From Plantago ovata (taxonomy: Eukaryota > Streptophyta > Magnoliopsida > Lamiales > Plantaginaceae), in contig CM051455.1 in the NCBI GenBank assembly GCA_028274465.1, positions 134,450,096-134,514,095 on the forward strand: 64,000 nt of DNA. Reading direction: 5' to 3'. A program made the position numbers and the translations under genes. The notes under the pieces are model-generated. The model did no database searches and was not told the origin of the DNA. It saw nothing but the letters and a program-made list of their open reading frames with translations. Below, in pieces: positions 50,548 through 61,549 of the stretch (within the stretch, counting starts at the first letter, position 1; every line of letters starts with the position of its first letter).

Positions 50548-52252
50548 TAGAGTTTAAAAGAGTAAAAATCCTATAAAAAAAGTACCATAAGTAGGCTTGT
50601 GCATGGTGCGGATCGGATCAAATCCGATCCGAATTTCAGATTAATCCGATCCGAAAATGCTGGATTTGCTCGATCCGAAATTCGATCTGAAGTTTCGGAT
50701 CGGATTTCGGATTAATCCAAAAATAATCGGATCGTTTCGGATTAATCAAAAAATAATTCGAAAATTATTAAAAAAACAATATCATTGGCCGGAGACGACC
50801 AGAGACACCGGAGAGGGAGACCATGGTCAGATCTAGCTCGATCTTTCCTCACGCAGTTACCGCCCAAAGACCCACCACCGGCATCTTCCATCACCACCCA
50901 ATCACCACAAAGCTTCTCCGTCGTCCTCCGCCGGCTACCCCCAACTACTCCTCCAAGCTACGACGTATCCAATAACCAGAGAGGGAGACCGGAGACGACC
51001 AGAGACACCGGAGACGACCAGAGACACCGGAGAGGGAGACCAGAGACACCGGAGACGACCTCAACTTCAAACCATCGCCACTTGAGACCAAAAAACGATT
51101 CAAAATGTCAATGAGGAAGATTCAAAACGATTCAAAAACGAAATCGGCAGATTAGGAAGATGAATTGATGATGTTAGGTTAGTGTGAATGAGAGAAGATA
51201 AGGCAAAAGGGGAAAACGGGAGAAGGGAGGCAGAGGAAATGAGGGGTTAGGTTTCTGGAAGGTATTTATATTAGGTCATTTAGGTGGTTAATTTAGTAAA
51301 AAAAAATTAATAATTACTTGATCGGATCGGATTAATCCGATAATCCGCGAATTTTAATCCGATCCGAAAACCGAAAATGGCAAATCTAGTGATCCGCAAT
51401 CCGAACCGAAATTACCGGATCGGATTGGTTCGGATCGGTTTTGCGGATTTTCGGATCGGTTTTTCGGTTTCGATTTTTATGCACAACCCTAACCATAAGT
51501 TTCTTACTCCGTCCATTTTGTACCATAAGTTTGTTACTCCTACATTTTGTTCTGTAAGTTCACAAAAAATCTAATTTTTGTATTTCGGACCAAATCTAGC
51601 CCGATGAACTAATATTATGGTAAATTGAATTTGATTCACCCCCAATTCGTTATGAACTCGCGAATTAGTGATAATTTTTCACTATTTCACCGGCATTATT
51701 AAAATATCCACAACAAAAAAAGATTCGACTTTGTTGTAATTGTGGAGCATACCCATTTGTATGACATATCGGTGCAAACAAACAAATAAAATGGATCCGA
51801 TTTTTTCAATGTATGCCATGCATGAAAACAAAATGGATTGATTGCTGCTCTCCTTGTTCTAGGTTCTAATTATTTGTGAAAATCAATTGGGGTGTGCTAA
51901 ATTTTTAATTAGAGTTATGTGTAAGATAAATGTTCAATTTGTTTTTTAAAACGATGTGTCATACAAGTGGGTATGTTCAACAATTACGTTGTTTGCTTTT
52001 AAAAAATTTTGATTTTATTTATTTATAGGCGAATTAGTGAAGAATTATCACAAATTCGCGAGTTCATAGGGATTTGGGGTGAATCAAATTCAAATTTTCC
52101 ATAATATTAGTTCGTCGGGCTAGATTTGGCCCGATGTACAAAAATTAATTTTTTTGTGAACTTACATGATAAAATGTGAGAGTAACAAACTTACGGTACA
52201 AAATGGACGGAGTAGGAAACTTATTATACATTTTGGAGGATTTTTCCGTTTT
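50548..52252. mobile_element. Long fold-back (Stowaway-like) MITE, interrupted by a hAT element
   Basis: The right arm (about 51880-52252) is an inverted copy of the left arm (51492-51860 plus 50548-50591). For example ACTCCGTCCATTTTGTACC at 51506 is mirrored by GGTACAAAATGGACGGAGT ending near 52212. AAATCTAGCCCGATGAACTA is mirrored near 52110, and GAACTCGCGAATT near 52055. The outermost AGTAAAAATCC (50557) is mirrored by GGATTTTTCC (52240) only if the hAT at 50592-51491 is removed. Inner TA-flanked ends at 51505 and 52213 look like Stowaway termini. Non-coding. Confidence 0.7.
50592..51491. mobile_element. hAT-like element with GATCGGAT words, perfect 8-bp TSD
   Basis: Left end TAGGCTTGTGCATGG; right end reversed TAGGGTTGTGCATAA. 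TSD ACCATAAG at 50584-50591 and 51492-51499, exact. Both subterminal regions are built of GGATCGGATTAATCCGATCC-type self-complementary words. The middle has a GAGACGACCAGAGACACCGG tandem repeat (50980-51055). The 109-residue frame at 50785-51114 is low-complexity and not considered a gene. Confidence 0.85.
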
Positions 52253-54417
52253 AAATAAGAGTAAATTAAACGCCTAGGTCGCTTTAAAGATCTAGCCTAT
52301 ACAAGTATACAACAATATATATATCTTTATTTTTACGTTCCGATTATCAAATGATTGAGCCCACTTCTCCACATGATTATCGTGATAACTAAATAAAGCT
52401 CGTGCCTTTAATAATTGCAATTCTAGAGCTAAATTTTCTAGATACACAACCTAATGTTTATCTCCCAAATATAAGACTTGGACTTAGGCCTGCCAATTTT
52501 GGTCCCAAATATAACCTAATGTTTATCTCCCAAGTTGGACTCATCTAGACCAGTATTTTCGTGAATTTGAATTCATCTTGAATCCATTGAAGACCAAATC
52601 TTCAATCCGGATCGACGTTTTCTTCTATTTTGAGTATTTCTTAATTGAGTGATAATTTGGGAAGCAGGTATGAACTGCTCTTGCCTCTAAGGTGCACAAT
52701 AATCTACTACGTACAGTTATAACTCCATTACTATAGACTTTAGTAAACAGGTGCAGATGAAGGGTAATTGTTGATGACAAAAGAAGCAAGAATTGCGTGA
52801 TTTCTACAATGTAATCCGTGAGACGTGACGATCATATCATATAATGCAGTCAAACTTCAAAGTATGGGCAAAATCCAAATGATATGGATCTTGTATATTT
52901 AATCACAACTTAGTCAAAATTTGTTAGCAGTGATGGCACTTAAAGCATGCGCAAGCAAAGTTTACACCACACCGACCAAACAAAAAATGAGAAGAGGAAA
53001 AACAATTAAAAAAAATGAGTTCATGATGCTATGATAATCGAGAAGTGCTCAAATGAAGTTAAAAAGTTACGAATAAAGATTGATTCTATGCACTACCCTC
53101 CCTCCCTTTACCTCTTGAAAAAAGCCGAAATTATCTTATTGGGGGTTGAAAAATAATTCAGTCAGGCCAGGCATAGCAAGTTTAAGAAATGAAGATGGAC
53201 ATAAATCGACGTCAGGAAGAAAAATTCGGAGTTTTCAGTAACTAACTTTATTCATCAAACGTAAAAAAACCTAATCTATATCTTAGAGACAGTCAAACTT
53301 ATTCACAAATATTGACAAACCACAAATACTAATAAACGATAAAATCCTAACAGATATGAATTAATCACATTAGATGGGGATGAAAAACCCCAACATACGC
53401 GATCCCAATCTTGAAAACGAAGCTAATTTAAGTCTTCATGATATTCGGCCAAAATATCCTTTTTCGTGGCTTGTTGAAAGGTAGGTCCAGATAAAGAAAA
53501 AAGTTATATTAAGATTAGTTGCTAGCGAGTACGTACTACTAGTTCACCGTTATCCAAAATTTACAAATTAGCCTACGGGGTTAAATGAAATAATCAAGTC
53601 AAGGTAATATAGGCTATCGATAATCCCAAGTTGATGCACCTCTAATTAATTAGTGTGAACAGATAGACACACCTTTCATAATATTTTATTATTTTACGGA
53701 TTAGTACTAGACAAAGTACTAGCTAGCAGAACATAAAATATGTTTTTATAAAGTTAAAAATTGGAATATTCTGTCTTTGTGCTTGAGTACATTACATGTC
53801 ACGGGCAAAAGGCAAAGCTATGTCTTTGCCTATACATAATTAAATGATTAAAATGACTAGTTTAGTCGTTAATCCATAGTTTTTGATTCGTCTAATGAAT
53901 GGATTAGCTGCATTGATGATAAACTAATGTTTCCTAGCTGCAGGTTTGACATGTTATCTAGCTTGAAACTGTCCGGCAATTCCGATCCTTGAGCCCTGTG
54001 CTTTCTATTTTTAAATTGTACTCCTACAACAGATTCTATTTACAAATTTTGCATATTAGATTCTATGAGTGAAATGGGAGCACCATAAATTTTACTAATC
54101 AAATCCATGTCACTTAAAAGTTAAAAGGGATAGAGTGATTAGGTACGTGAAGAGTTCCATACGTAAAATTAGATTTTAATTATTTTTTTAAGGCAAGATA
54201 ATTTATCAAGCGAACCATTACAAAACGTGTTAAATGAAATCCTACGAGGGAACAAATTAATTTTATCCGAGTATATATTACGTAATTACGATAAACAGAA
54301 GTTAAATGAATTTCGGGGGCGTATTCACAATTAATCAAAACATTTGGGCCATTATGAAATTATAGAAATTTTCATAAACTCTGCTGCAAAACGAACGATC
54401 AGAATTAGGTTGCGAAA
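52253..54417. other. Intergenic; nothing recognised
   Basis: AT-rich sequence without a supportable gene, RNA or bounded element. 53900-54400 is the probable promoter side of the small gene that follows. Confidence 0.45.
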
Positions 54418-55172
54418 ATGGGGATCTCCTCCGTCACCGGCGAAAATGGCGATTTGCTTTTTTATCTTCAACCTTATCTTTATACCAATCCAACATCCCA
54501 ACAGTCTCGGTCTTTTGTTATTAAGGTATTCTCCAGAAATCGTCTTCTCTTAGGGACTTTTATTGCAACTCAATCGATGCTGAGATTGTCATATTTTTTG
54601 TGTTAATTGTTGATTAATTAACAATTGCTTTTTAATTTTCAGTTGGTTAATTCTATATTTCTATTGCTTATTCGAATACATGAACTGATTCTCGTTTTAT
54701 TCGAATGCAATTGTGAACACAACAGGTATTGTAATTTCTCATTCAATACACCGCCAATTGTACGGTACTGATCGTGGCATACGTTCTATTATTATACATT
54801 AGTGTTTTTATTTATTGTGTTAGTCATTAGAACGCATTCATGGAATTATTTAGCAACACCGTACATGATTACAGGTGTTTAGAGCTGTTATTATGAAGAC
54901 ATGAAGAAAAAAAAGAGTAGCTGAGTGAGACTTTATTGTGTGATTACCACAGGCAGAATGCAGTTGGCCAGTTGGTAATGATTCATGTCTGTCGATCTAC
55001 GTTATACTTTCATCTTTGCATGACTATGGTTGTTACTTTCTTAACAAAATGAAATCGTTTGTTTTTCTTCAGATATAAGCGTTGCGAGGACTTCAACACT
55101 TATGCACATTGGATGAGCTTTGATGATGCTCGTTGCGTCAGCAATTTCACCACTCAACCTATAAGGCCATGA
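54418..55172 (+). CDS. Small three-exon gene of unknown function, 96 aa
   Basis: Exons 54418-54525, 54643-54725 and 55073-55172 have GT-AG junctions (phase 0, then phase 2) and give one uninterrupted 96-residue frame ending TGA. None of the three exons alone would be notable; agreement of splice sites and phase across both introns supports the model. The protein starts MGISSVTGENGDLLFYLQPY, has a hydrophobic segment LVNSIFLLLIRIHELILVLF (37-56) that could be a membrane helix, then a Cys-containing tail (CNCEHNRYKRCEDF, HWMSFDDARCVSNF). I do not recognise the family. A purely intron-free reading stops soon after the first exon. Transcription was not tested. Confidence 0.55.
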
Positions 55173-56510
55173 GGTAGACCGTAGACTGTATTAATCATAC
55201 AGTTGCTATTATACATCTAAGCATTTTTTTTCGTGAAGATCTTATCACTACATTGTTTTCACATGTCATATGAGAAAATGTAACTTTTAACTAATGTTCG
55301 GAGAAACAACGGGATAAATCTCTCTGTCTTGTACTGCCTTACTTCGTATCATATTGTCTCATTTCAAATTCTTTAACTAGTATTGTTTTTGTTCTGTTTG
55401 TTTACATTACTATTTTCTATTTTGTTTCTCTGTTGGTTGCATTTGGCTGCTTCATGTTAGTTGTTTATGGTCCAAACATTGTGGTCTTTAACGTATAAAA
55501 GAGTTTTTTCTTTCTTTCTTTTTTTTTTTTTTTTGCCTTCTTCCTGAGTTCCTGTTGTGCTTATAAGTTATAATACATTTTGACATACCTGTCATTTAGG
55601 CAAAATTCATACCTCAGTGTGTAAATACTGTTGAGTCAATGAGGCATCATGTGTTGCATTCTACCTCAAATTTAGTCAGTTATTTACAGTCTCATCGTTT
55701 TCTTCTTGCTTTTTAAGATTGTTTCGTGTTCTTGGTTTCATTCATTTATGGAGTTTCATAGGTTAAGTACTTAGTGTGTTGCTTCTCGTTCGTATTGTAT
55801 CTAATATCTATCACCAAGAGAGATCTTGACCCCCTTGTTCTAAGTATTACATATCTTGTGGTTGTTCTTGTTCGGGCTGTTTTAAGGTTAACTGATGTTC
55901 TGTATTTGGGTGGTTTTGTGGACTTTGATGAATTGGTTAGTGAAAGTCTTGTTTTAGTTAGAAGTAGTTTGATATCCATTATATTCTAGTAATGAGGTGT
56001 TGGATTATGGTGAAATAGGTGATATGTGGCAAACAACTGAATGATTATCCAATTCTTGAGACCGCAAGTACAAATAGCCACTTTGTGTTTGCACTTTGCA
56101 GCTCTCTACCAAGACTAGTGAAACCCTCTTGAAGTAAGCTAAGCAGGATTATCGTTTGCTGTTCTCTGATATTTGGTTTCATGTGTCCTGTTTCGATTAG
56201 ATATAACTATAAGACGATGTCTTTATTTATCTAATGTGCCGTGCAGTTTGTTCATGTTCAGTCGGTGTTATTGTCACCAATAACAACCTTTTCGCCACCA
56301 TGAACATATTAAATGGCCATAATTATATATAATTGTGTTAGTTTGCATCGATGTTTCTCTGTTCTGCTTCGCTTAGTAGTCTCTCAATTTGTCAAAGCTT
56401 CTAACAAACGTAAGTACGTACCCCATGCCTATGATGATGTTTTGTTGATATGACTATGAATTCAAGGCTGGGCCCATGGAATTAATAAACTTACTGTATT
56501 ACTTATCTTA
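55173..56510. other. 3' flank of the small gene; nothing else recognised
   Basis: T-rich stretches suggest an untranslated region or introns (for example a T run at 55515-55533). An open frame at 55774-55989 is hydrophobic but has no splice or homology support. Confidence 0.4.
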
Positions 56511-56516
56511 ATTAAG

Positions 56517-56560
56517 ATCCCACATCGTGAAATTAAGTAAATACAATCAGGTATATATAT
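56517..56560 (+). promoter_or_regulatory. snRNA-type USE plus TATA, Pol III spacing
   Basis: ATCCCACATCG (56517-56527) fits the plant snRNA upstream sequence element RTCCCACATCG exactly. It is followed after 24 bp by TATATATAT (56552-56560). In plants this short USE-TATA distance is that of Pol III snRNA-type promoters such as U6 and U3; Pol II snRNA genes have about 10 bp more. The same USE word also occurs in LTRs, so it is suggestive only. Confidence 0.5.
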
Positions 56561-56581
56561 CACTACCCATCAACTAGCTAT

Positions 56582-56696
56582 TGCCCTAGTGGTTCGGGGC
56601 ACGGGACAATTAGAGTTAGGACGCCCATTACCTGACTACAAGTGCAAATTAACATGCGAGGTTCTTAAGTTCCTACTCCAAATTGTCCCGTTTTTT
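56582..56696 (+). ncRNA. Candidate Pol III non-coding RNA, about 113 nt
   Basis: It starts about 30 bp after the TATA box and ends at a T6 run (56691-56696). TGCCC...GGGCA can form a 5' hairpin. CGGGACAATT then pairs perfectly with AATTGTCCCG, which lies directly before the T run, and AGT(T)AGGA pairs inside with TCCTACT. So almost the whole RNA closes on itself. It does not match U6, U3, 7SL or another RNA I know. Alternative: a SINE, because TTGCCCTAGTGGTTCGG and AGGTTCTTAAGTTCC recall A and B boxes. Confidence 0.4.
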
Positions 56697-56699
56697 ATT

Positions 56700-57761
56700 T
56701 TTTAATTTAATTTAATTTTTTCTTCTTTTCCGATATATTATAATTATATATTTTTATCACCTCAATTACCATCTTGCCAAATAAGTTTTGTCAATTTAAT
56801 TAGTTTTCGGGTAAATCAATGCTCATGATTCTATCAACAACTACGGACATTGTTGATTTATCTAGTCGCCTATTCCACCCCATAAACCATTGTGGGAGAT
56901 TCACCTCCTCATGGAGCACAATACCGGCATTGTCCGACTCCATGACGTGTTTGGGGACGTCATATGACTCATATAACTGATGTTGGGGTTTTTATCATTT
57001 TGTAAGAGAGTCGTATGCATATAAATAGTATCTGCATTTTATTAATCGCATGCTTATTATCACCGCTTAGTAATATCTTTCGTACTATTGAATTCTATAC
57101 ACGGAAAAATTAGCGCACAAACTGATATATGTTATACAGAATTAATAGAGAACCAAAATATCAAGAATTATAAGAATAAGAATGAACCAACAAGGTCATT
57201 ATTAATGAACTCACTATATTAAGCTGGCAGACCACAGGCGATGAATAATACTCTAATACAGTACTTACTACCGTAGAACCCAAATCTTAATTGAATAATC
57301 AACCCTCCGAAAGATCATGTTTGTTGAAAAATTGTAATTTAAAATCCATTGTTTACCATATACATACAAATTACAAATACAATTCAAGAAATGATGCGAG
57401 CGCGTAAAGTTTGTTGGTAAGGGAGTAAACTCTTGCAATTCTGGCCCATATGTTAATCCTTCATCTATACACGCTTGTTCTGTTGGATCATTTGGGGAGC
57501 TAGAGGCTAGAGCCAATTGTAGCCCATCACTTTTAAGTTTTAACCCATTTAAGGCCCACTAAGACAAGAGACATTTCCCCCCAAAAAAAAAAAAGAAAAA
57601 AAGAAGACAAGAGACATTTTCTCAAGGACCATTCGGACCGTTCTATAATTGCCCACCTCAATTCGATTAGGCATACTCTCTGTGTGTACCCAAAACACAA
57701 TGTACTAAAACTCCTATACAATGTACTTACCGAGTGGCCTAATCGAATTAAGTTGTCCAAC
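56700..57761. other. Intergenic; one unexplained minus-strand frame
   Basis: A minus-strand open stretch at 57268-57516 (residues such as LTYGPELQEFTPLPTNFTRS) has fairly gene-like composition but no recognised domain, no clear start and no partner exons. The rest appears non-coding. Confidence 0.35.
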
Positions 57762-57766
57762 CTTAT

Positions 57767-58145
57767 TGTGAAATTAGTAGATACAAACTTGTATAAACTG
57801 AATTGAACTTTATTCAATGAAGAAGGTTGAGTACAAGATACATTGCTCTTAGCAAGAGAAAGAATTAGAGAGAAAGGAAAAATACAGAAAAGAAAAGTCA
57901 ATAACCTAAAGTACAGATTCTGCTATTTTAATTAGATAAACAAGGACAGTGTTTCTGTGAAGCACGACTTCATAATTAAGTTGTTACAACTTAAGTTGTA
58001 ATTTTGCATATTAGTCCCTGAAGTCTTCATAAAGTACCACCGCCACACTGCTACTTCTTGTTGTTTGATTGTGCTTGGATGTCCATCATGTTTAATTGTC
58101 TCTACAACTTCAGCCTGGATGTTCATCATGTTGCTTATCTTTACA
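57767..58145 (-). repeat. 3' LTR of the Copia derivative
   Basis: In element orientation it starts TGTAAAGATAAGC and ends CTAATTTCACA, directly after the polypurine tract at 58146-58156. Confidence 0.93.
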
Positions 58146-59906
58146 CCCCCCCTCAATCGCAACATGGATGTTCATCATGTTGAGATTGCCAAGAAACTTG
58201 TGGAACAACACACCAGTCAAAGGTTTTGTCAATATATCTGCAATCTGATAGTCTGTCTTAATGTGAAACAACTTGATCACATTAGACTTGATTTTATCTC
58301 TTATAAGATGACAATCTAGTTCAATGTGTTTAGTGCGTTGATGTTGAACAGGATTGTGTGCAAGATAATATGCAGACATGCTATCAGTATATAATAAAGC
58401 AGGTTGCGGATGAGCAATCTTAAAATCATCAAGGATATAGAGTAACCACTGAATCTCACAAGTGGTTGTTGCTGCAGACCTATATTCTGCTTCTGCGCTG
58501 CTTCTGCTTACAACTTGCTGTTTCTTTGCTTTCCAAGAGACAAGGGAGTCCCCTAGAAAAACTGCATAACCAGTGATTCTCCTTCTTGTATCTTTACAAC
58601 CAGCCCAGTCAGAATCTGAATATGCTTTAAGATGTAACTGAGAAGAAGAGTTATAGAAAACACCCAAACCAGGTGCATTCTTTAAGTACCTTAATACTCT
58701 GTGAGCTAGTTCTAGATGAATATGTGTAGGCTTAGACATGAACTGACTCAATAGTTGTACAACAAAAGAAATATCAGGTCTGGTAATAGACAAATAAAGT
58801 AATTTACCTACTAGACTCCTATAAGATTGTATGTCATGTAACAGCTTACCATCATCTTTACCTATTCGCTGTTTGGAGTCCATAGGAGTAGGAGCTGGTT
58901 TACATTCAAGAAAACCTGTATCATTTAGTATGTCAAGAACATATTTTCTTTGACTGATAACTATACCTTCTTTGGATCTTGCAACTTCCAATCCAAGAAT
59001 GTATTTCAAATCACCCAAGTCCTTAATAGTGAACTCTTCATGGAGATAGCTTTTTACAACATTAATTTCTTCCATTGAGTTCCCTGCAAGAATAATATCA
59101 TCTACATACACTAAAAGAATAGTGATAGTAGTATCAGTAGACTTGGTGAACAAAGAGATGTCAGCTAGAGACTGTTTATAACCAAAATTAGTAAGAGCAG
59201 CAGTGAGTTTATTAAACCATTGCCTTGAGGCTTGCTTTAAGCCATATAAACTCTTGATTAATCTACATACTCTTGTATCATCAGGTTTACAATAACCTAA
59301 AGGAGGTTTCATATAAACTTCTTCATCCAAGTCGCCATGTAAAAAAGCATTATTAACATCGAGTTGCTTTAAGAACCAATTATTAACAGAAGCAACAACT
59401 AAAAGTAACTTGGGTATAGGCCTGTAATTCATATATTCTTCCCAAAGAGTTTTAAAACCATTATAGTACACAGTAACCGACCTGTTACCCTGTGTATAGT
59501 TGTTTAAAGCCTTCTCTAACTGCAACACGCGGGTTCCATCTGTCTTTGTGTAACGCGCCTTCAAATCATCCCACACTTCCTTAGCAGACTCCAAATACAT
59601 CAAAGAACTACGAATCTCCTTAGAAACACCATTCATCAACCAAGATAACGCTAAACAATTCGCACGCTCCCAAGCAGTTTTATCAACTTCATCAGCATCA
59701 TTAGCAGGTTTAGTCAAAACTCCATTGATAAAACCCACCTTGTTCTTAATTATTAACTGATTCTTGAAGTTAAAACTCCATCCTGCATAATCTGTCCCGT
59801 CAAAGAGATCATTGACAATTCGAGTACCTACTCCATCACCAGGATGGATGAAATAGGGAGAAGCAGAATCCTCGGTCGGATTTAAACGAGCAGCAGTATT
59901 AACCAT
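58110..59906 (-). CDS. Fused Copia gag–partial RT–RNase H protein, 598 aa
   Basis: A single open frame from ATG at 59906. Residues about 1-165 are gag (UBN2-type; for example DLFDGTDYAGWSFNFKNQLI and AKEVWDDLKARYTKTDG). At YMNYRPIPKL the frame passes directly into the RT domain: LLVVASVNNWFLKQLDVNNA, then FLHGDLDEEVYM and the catalytic YVDDIILAGN. RNase H follows with AYSDSDWAGC, SWKAKKQQVVSRSSAEAEYR and the final DILTKPL. Protease and integrase, and the N-terminal fingers of RT, are absent. The junction is in frame, so the deletion left a continuous reading frame. The last residues run into the 3' LTR. Mobility would need proteins from an intact relative. Confidence 0.92.
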   Translation of the reverse strand: MVNTAARLNPTEDSASPYFIHPGDGVGTRIVNDLFDGTDYAGWSFNFKNQLIIKNKVGFINGVLTKPANDADEVDKTAWERANCLALSWLMNGVSKEIRSSLMYLESAKEVWDDLKARYTKTDGTRVLQLEKALNNYTQGNRSVTVYYNGFKTLWEEYMNYRPIPKLLLVVASVNNWFLKQLDVNNAFLHGDLDEEVYMKPPLGYCKPDDTRVCRLIKSLYGLKQASRQWFNKLTAALTNFGYKQSLADISLFTKSTDTTITILLVYVDDIILAGNSMEEINVVKSYLHEEFTIKDLGDLKYILGLEVARSKEGIVISQRKYVLDILNDTGFLECKPAPTPMDSKQRIGKDDGKLLHDIQSYRSLVGKLLYLSITRPDISFVVQLLSQFMSKPTHIHLELAHRVLRYLKNAPGLGVFYNSSSQLHLKAYSDSDWAGCKDTRRRITGYAVFLGDSLVSWKAKKQQVVSRSSAEAEYRSAATTTCEIQWLLYILDDFKIAHPQPALLYTDSMSAYYLAHNPVQHQRTKHIELDCHLIRDKIKSNVIKLFHIKTDYQIADILTKPLTGVLFHKFLGNLNMMNIHVAIEGGCKDKQHDEHPG

Positions 59907-60005
59907 GATTTTAGGGTTTTCCAACAAGAAACAATAAGTGAGTTGCACGAGCGGAAACATGATCGAATACCAAACCGAATCAGCACGATTCGAACTCTGA
60001 TACCA

Positions 60006-60384
60006 TGTGAAATTAGTAGATACAAACTTGTATAAACTGAATTGAACTTTATTCAATGAAGAAGGTTGAGTACAAGATACATTGCTCTTAGCAAGAGAAA
60101 TAATTAGAGAGAAAGGAAAAATACAGAAAAGAAAAGTCAATAACCTAAAGTACAGATTCTGCTATTTAAATTAGATAAACAAGGACGGTGTTTCTGTGAA
60201 GCACGACTTCATAATTAAGTTGTTACAACTTAAGTTGTAATTTTGCATATTAGTCCCTGAAGTCTTCATAAAGTACCACCGCAACAGTGCTACTTCTTGT
60301 TGTTTGATTGTGCTTGGATGTCCATCATGTTTAATTGTCTCTACAACTTCAGCCTGGATGTTCATCATGTTGCTTATCTTTACA
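60006..60384 (-). repeat. 5' LTR of the Copia derivative
   Basis: 379 bp, same length as the 3' LTR and nearly identical. The primer-binding site TGGTATCAGAGT (minus strand) lies at about 59994-60005 next to it. Confidence 0.93.
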
Positions 60385-60557
60385 CTTATACCCAGATATC
60401 AATTTAGTGCATTTTCTAACTGAATTATAAAAAACTATAGGTTTATCCGTAATCAAAGACAAAATAGAAAATACAATTGAGAATTAAGAGATTGGTTGAT
60501 GTGTTTGTGTGTACGCCGTGTTGGTATGAAGTAAAATTTAAAGTGCATTAATACTTA

Positions 60558-60760
60558 CTCCATCCCAAAACAGTTGCACTATTTATTTTTGGGCACATAA
60601 AATAAGAAAACGAGTTAAATATTGAGTTATATTGATAGTGGAGGTTGATTTTACTTTATTAAAATTATTATAACCTTTTTAAATATAGCAAATAAATGAA
60701 ATGACGCAACTCTAACGAAATAGTAATATGGTGTAGGTGTTCTAATGCAGTGGGAGGGAG
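60558..60760. mobile_element. Stowaway MITE
   Basis: Left end CTCCATCCCAAAACAGTTGC; right end reversed CTCCCTCCCACTGCATTAGA. TA at 60556-60557 and 60761-60762. 203 bp, non-coding. Confidence 0.7.
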
Positions 60761-61549
60761 TATGCTAACAACAACAGGAGCACATTTTACAGGTTTCTTC
60801 GATGGATCATCACCCACCATCCAGTGTCCTATCCATCACATATTCACATGAAAACTCTTGCTGCCATACAAAATGTTGTGAGTAGTAGCTTTCACGAGAT
60901 TAGTCACTCACTGGAAGACAAGAAAGAAACTGCAAATGTACACACAAAAATGATTTTGAAAGAAAACGGAATAATTATCACAAAGGACAAGTGTATAATT
61001 TTCAAACAAAGGCATCATCTAGTATATCATGCGTTTAACCGATCCAAGCATCATCCACAGTTATTCCACACCCATCTCCCAAAAACTACATGTGGGTAAA
61101 ATCCCTTGAATTATCTCAATCACAAAGTCCCTCAATTAAACTACTTTCTTCCTCTTTACCTAGCTGCATCTCCCATATAAAAACCCATGGGCCATGACTA
61201 TCAATAAGCCGATAAACTTTAAAAGTGAAGTTATTTGAATTATATATTTCAATCAAATAAAATACAATTTAGGCTTAATGTGCGGTCAAACACAAGCCTA
61301 GCCTATTGAAATGTAAGAATTAATTACTAATAAAATGCAGAGAATCCAAGTGACAAAGAATGCACGGAAGTAGATTGAAGTGAGAGAAAACAAAATCATC
61401 CCATAAGATGACATCATCAGATAATAGTAATAAAGAAAGCAACCTACTATTTATTCTCCTTTCCCGCCTGAAAAGAGACAAAGCTGATACATCATCAGAA
61501 CCAAAATACTTATTATCACAAGAAAGACCAAAAACACCTCAGTAGTAAA

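Larger units (their letters stand above)
57767..60384 (-). mobile_element. Copia deletion derivative with two 379-bp LTRs and 5-bp TSD
   Basis: Flanked by CTTAT at 57762-57766 and 60385-60389. Minus orientation: 5' LTR 60006-60384, then a primer-binding site TGGTATCAGAGT, the fused gag-RT frame, a polypurine tract ending GGGGGGG, and the 3' LTR 57767-58145. Read by eye, the LTRs differ at only about five positions, so insertion is recent. Protease, integrase and the first part of RT are missing. Confidence 0.95.
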
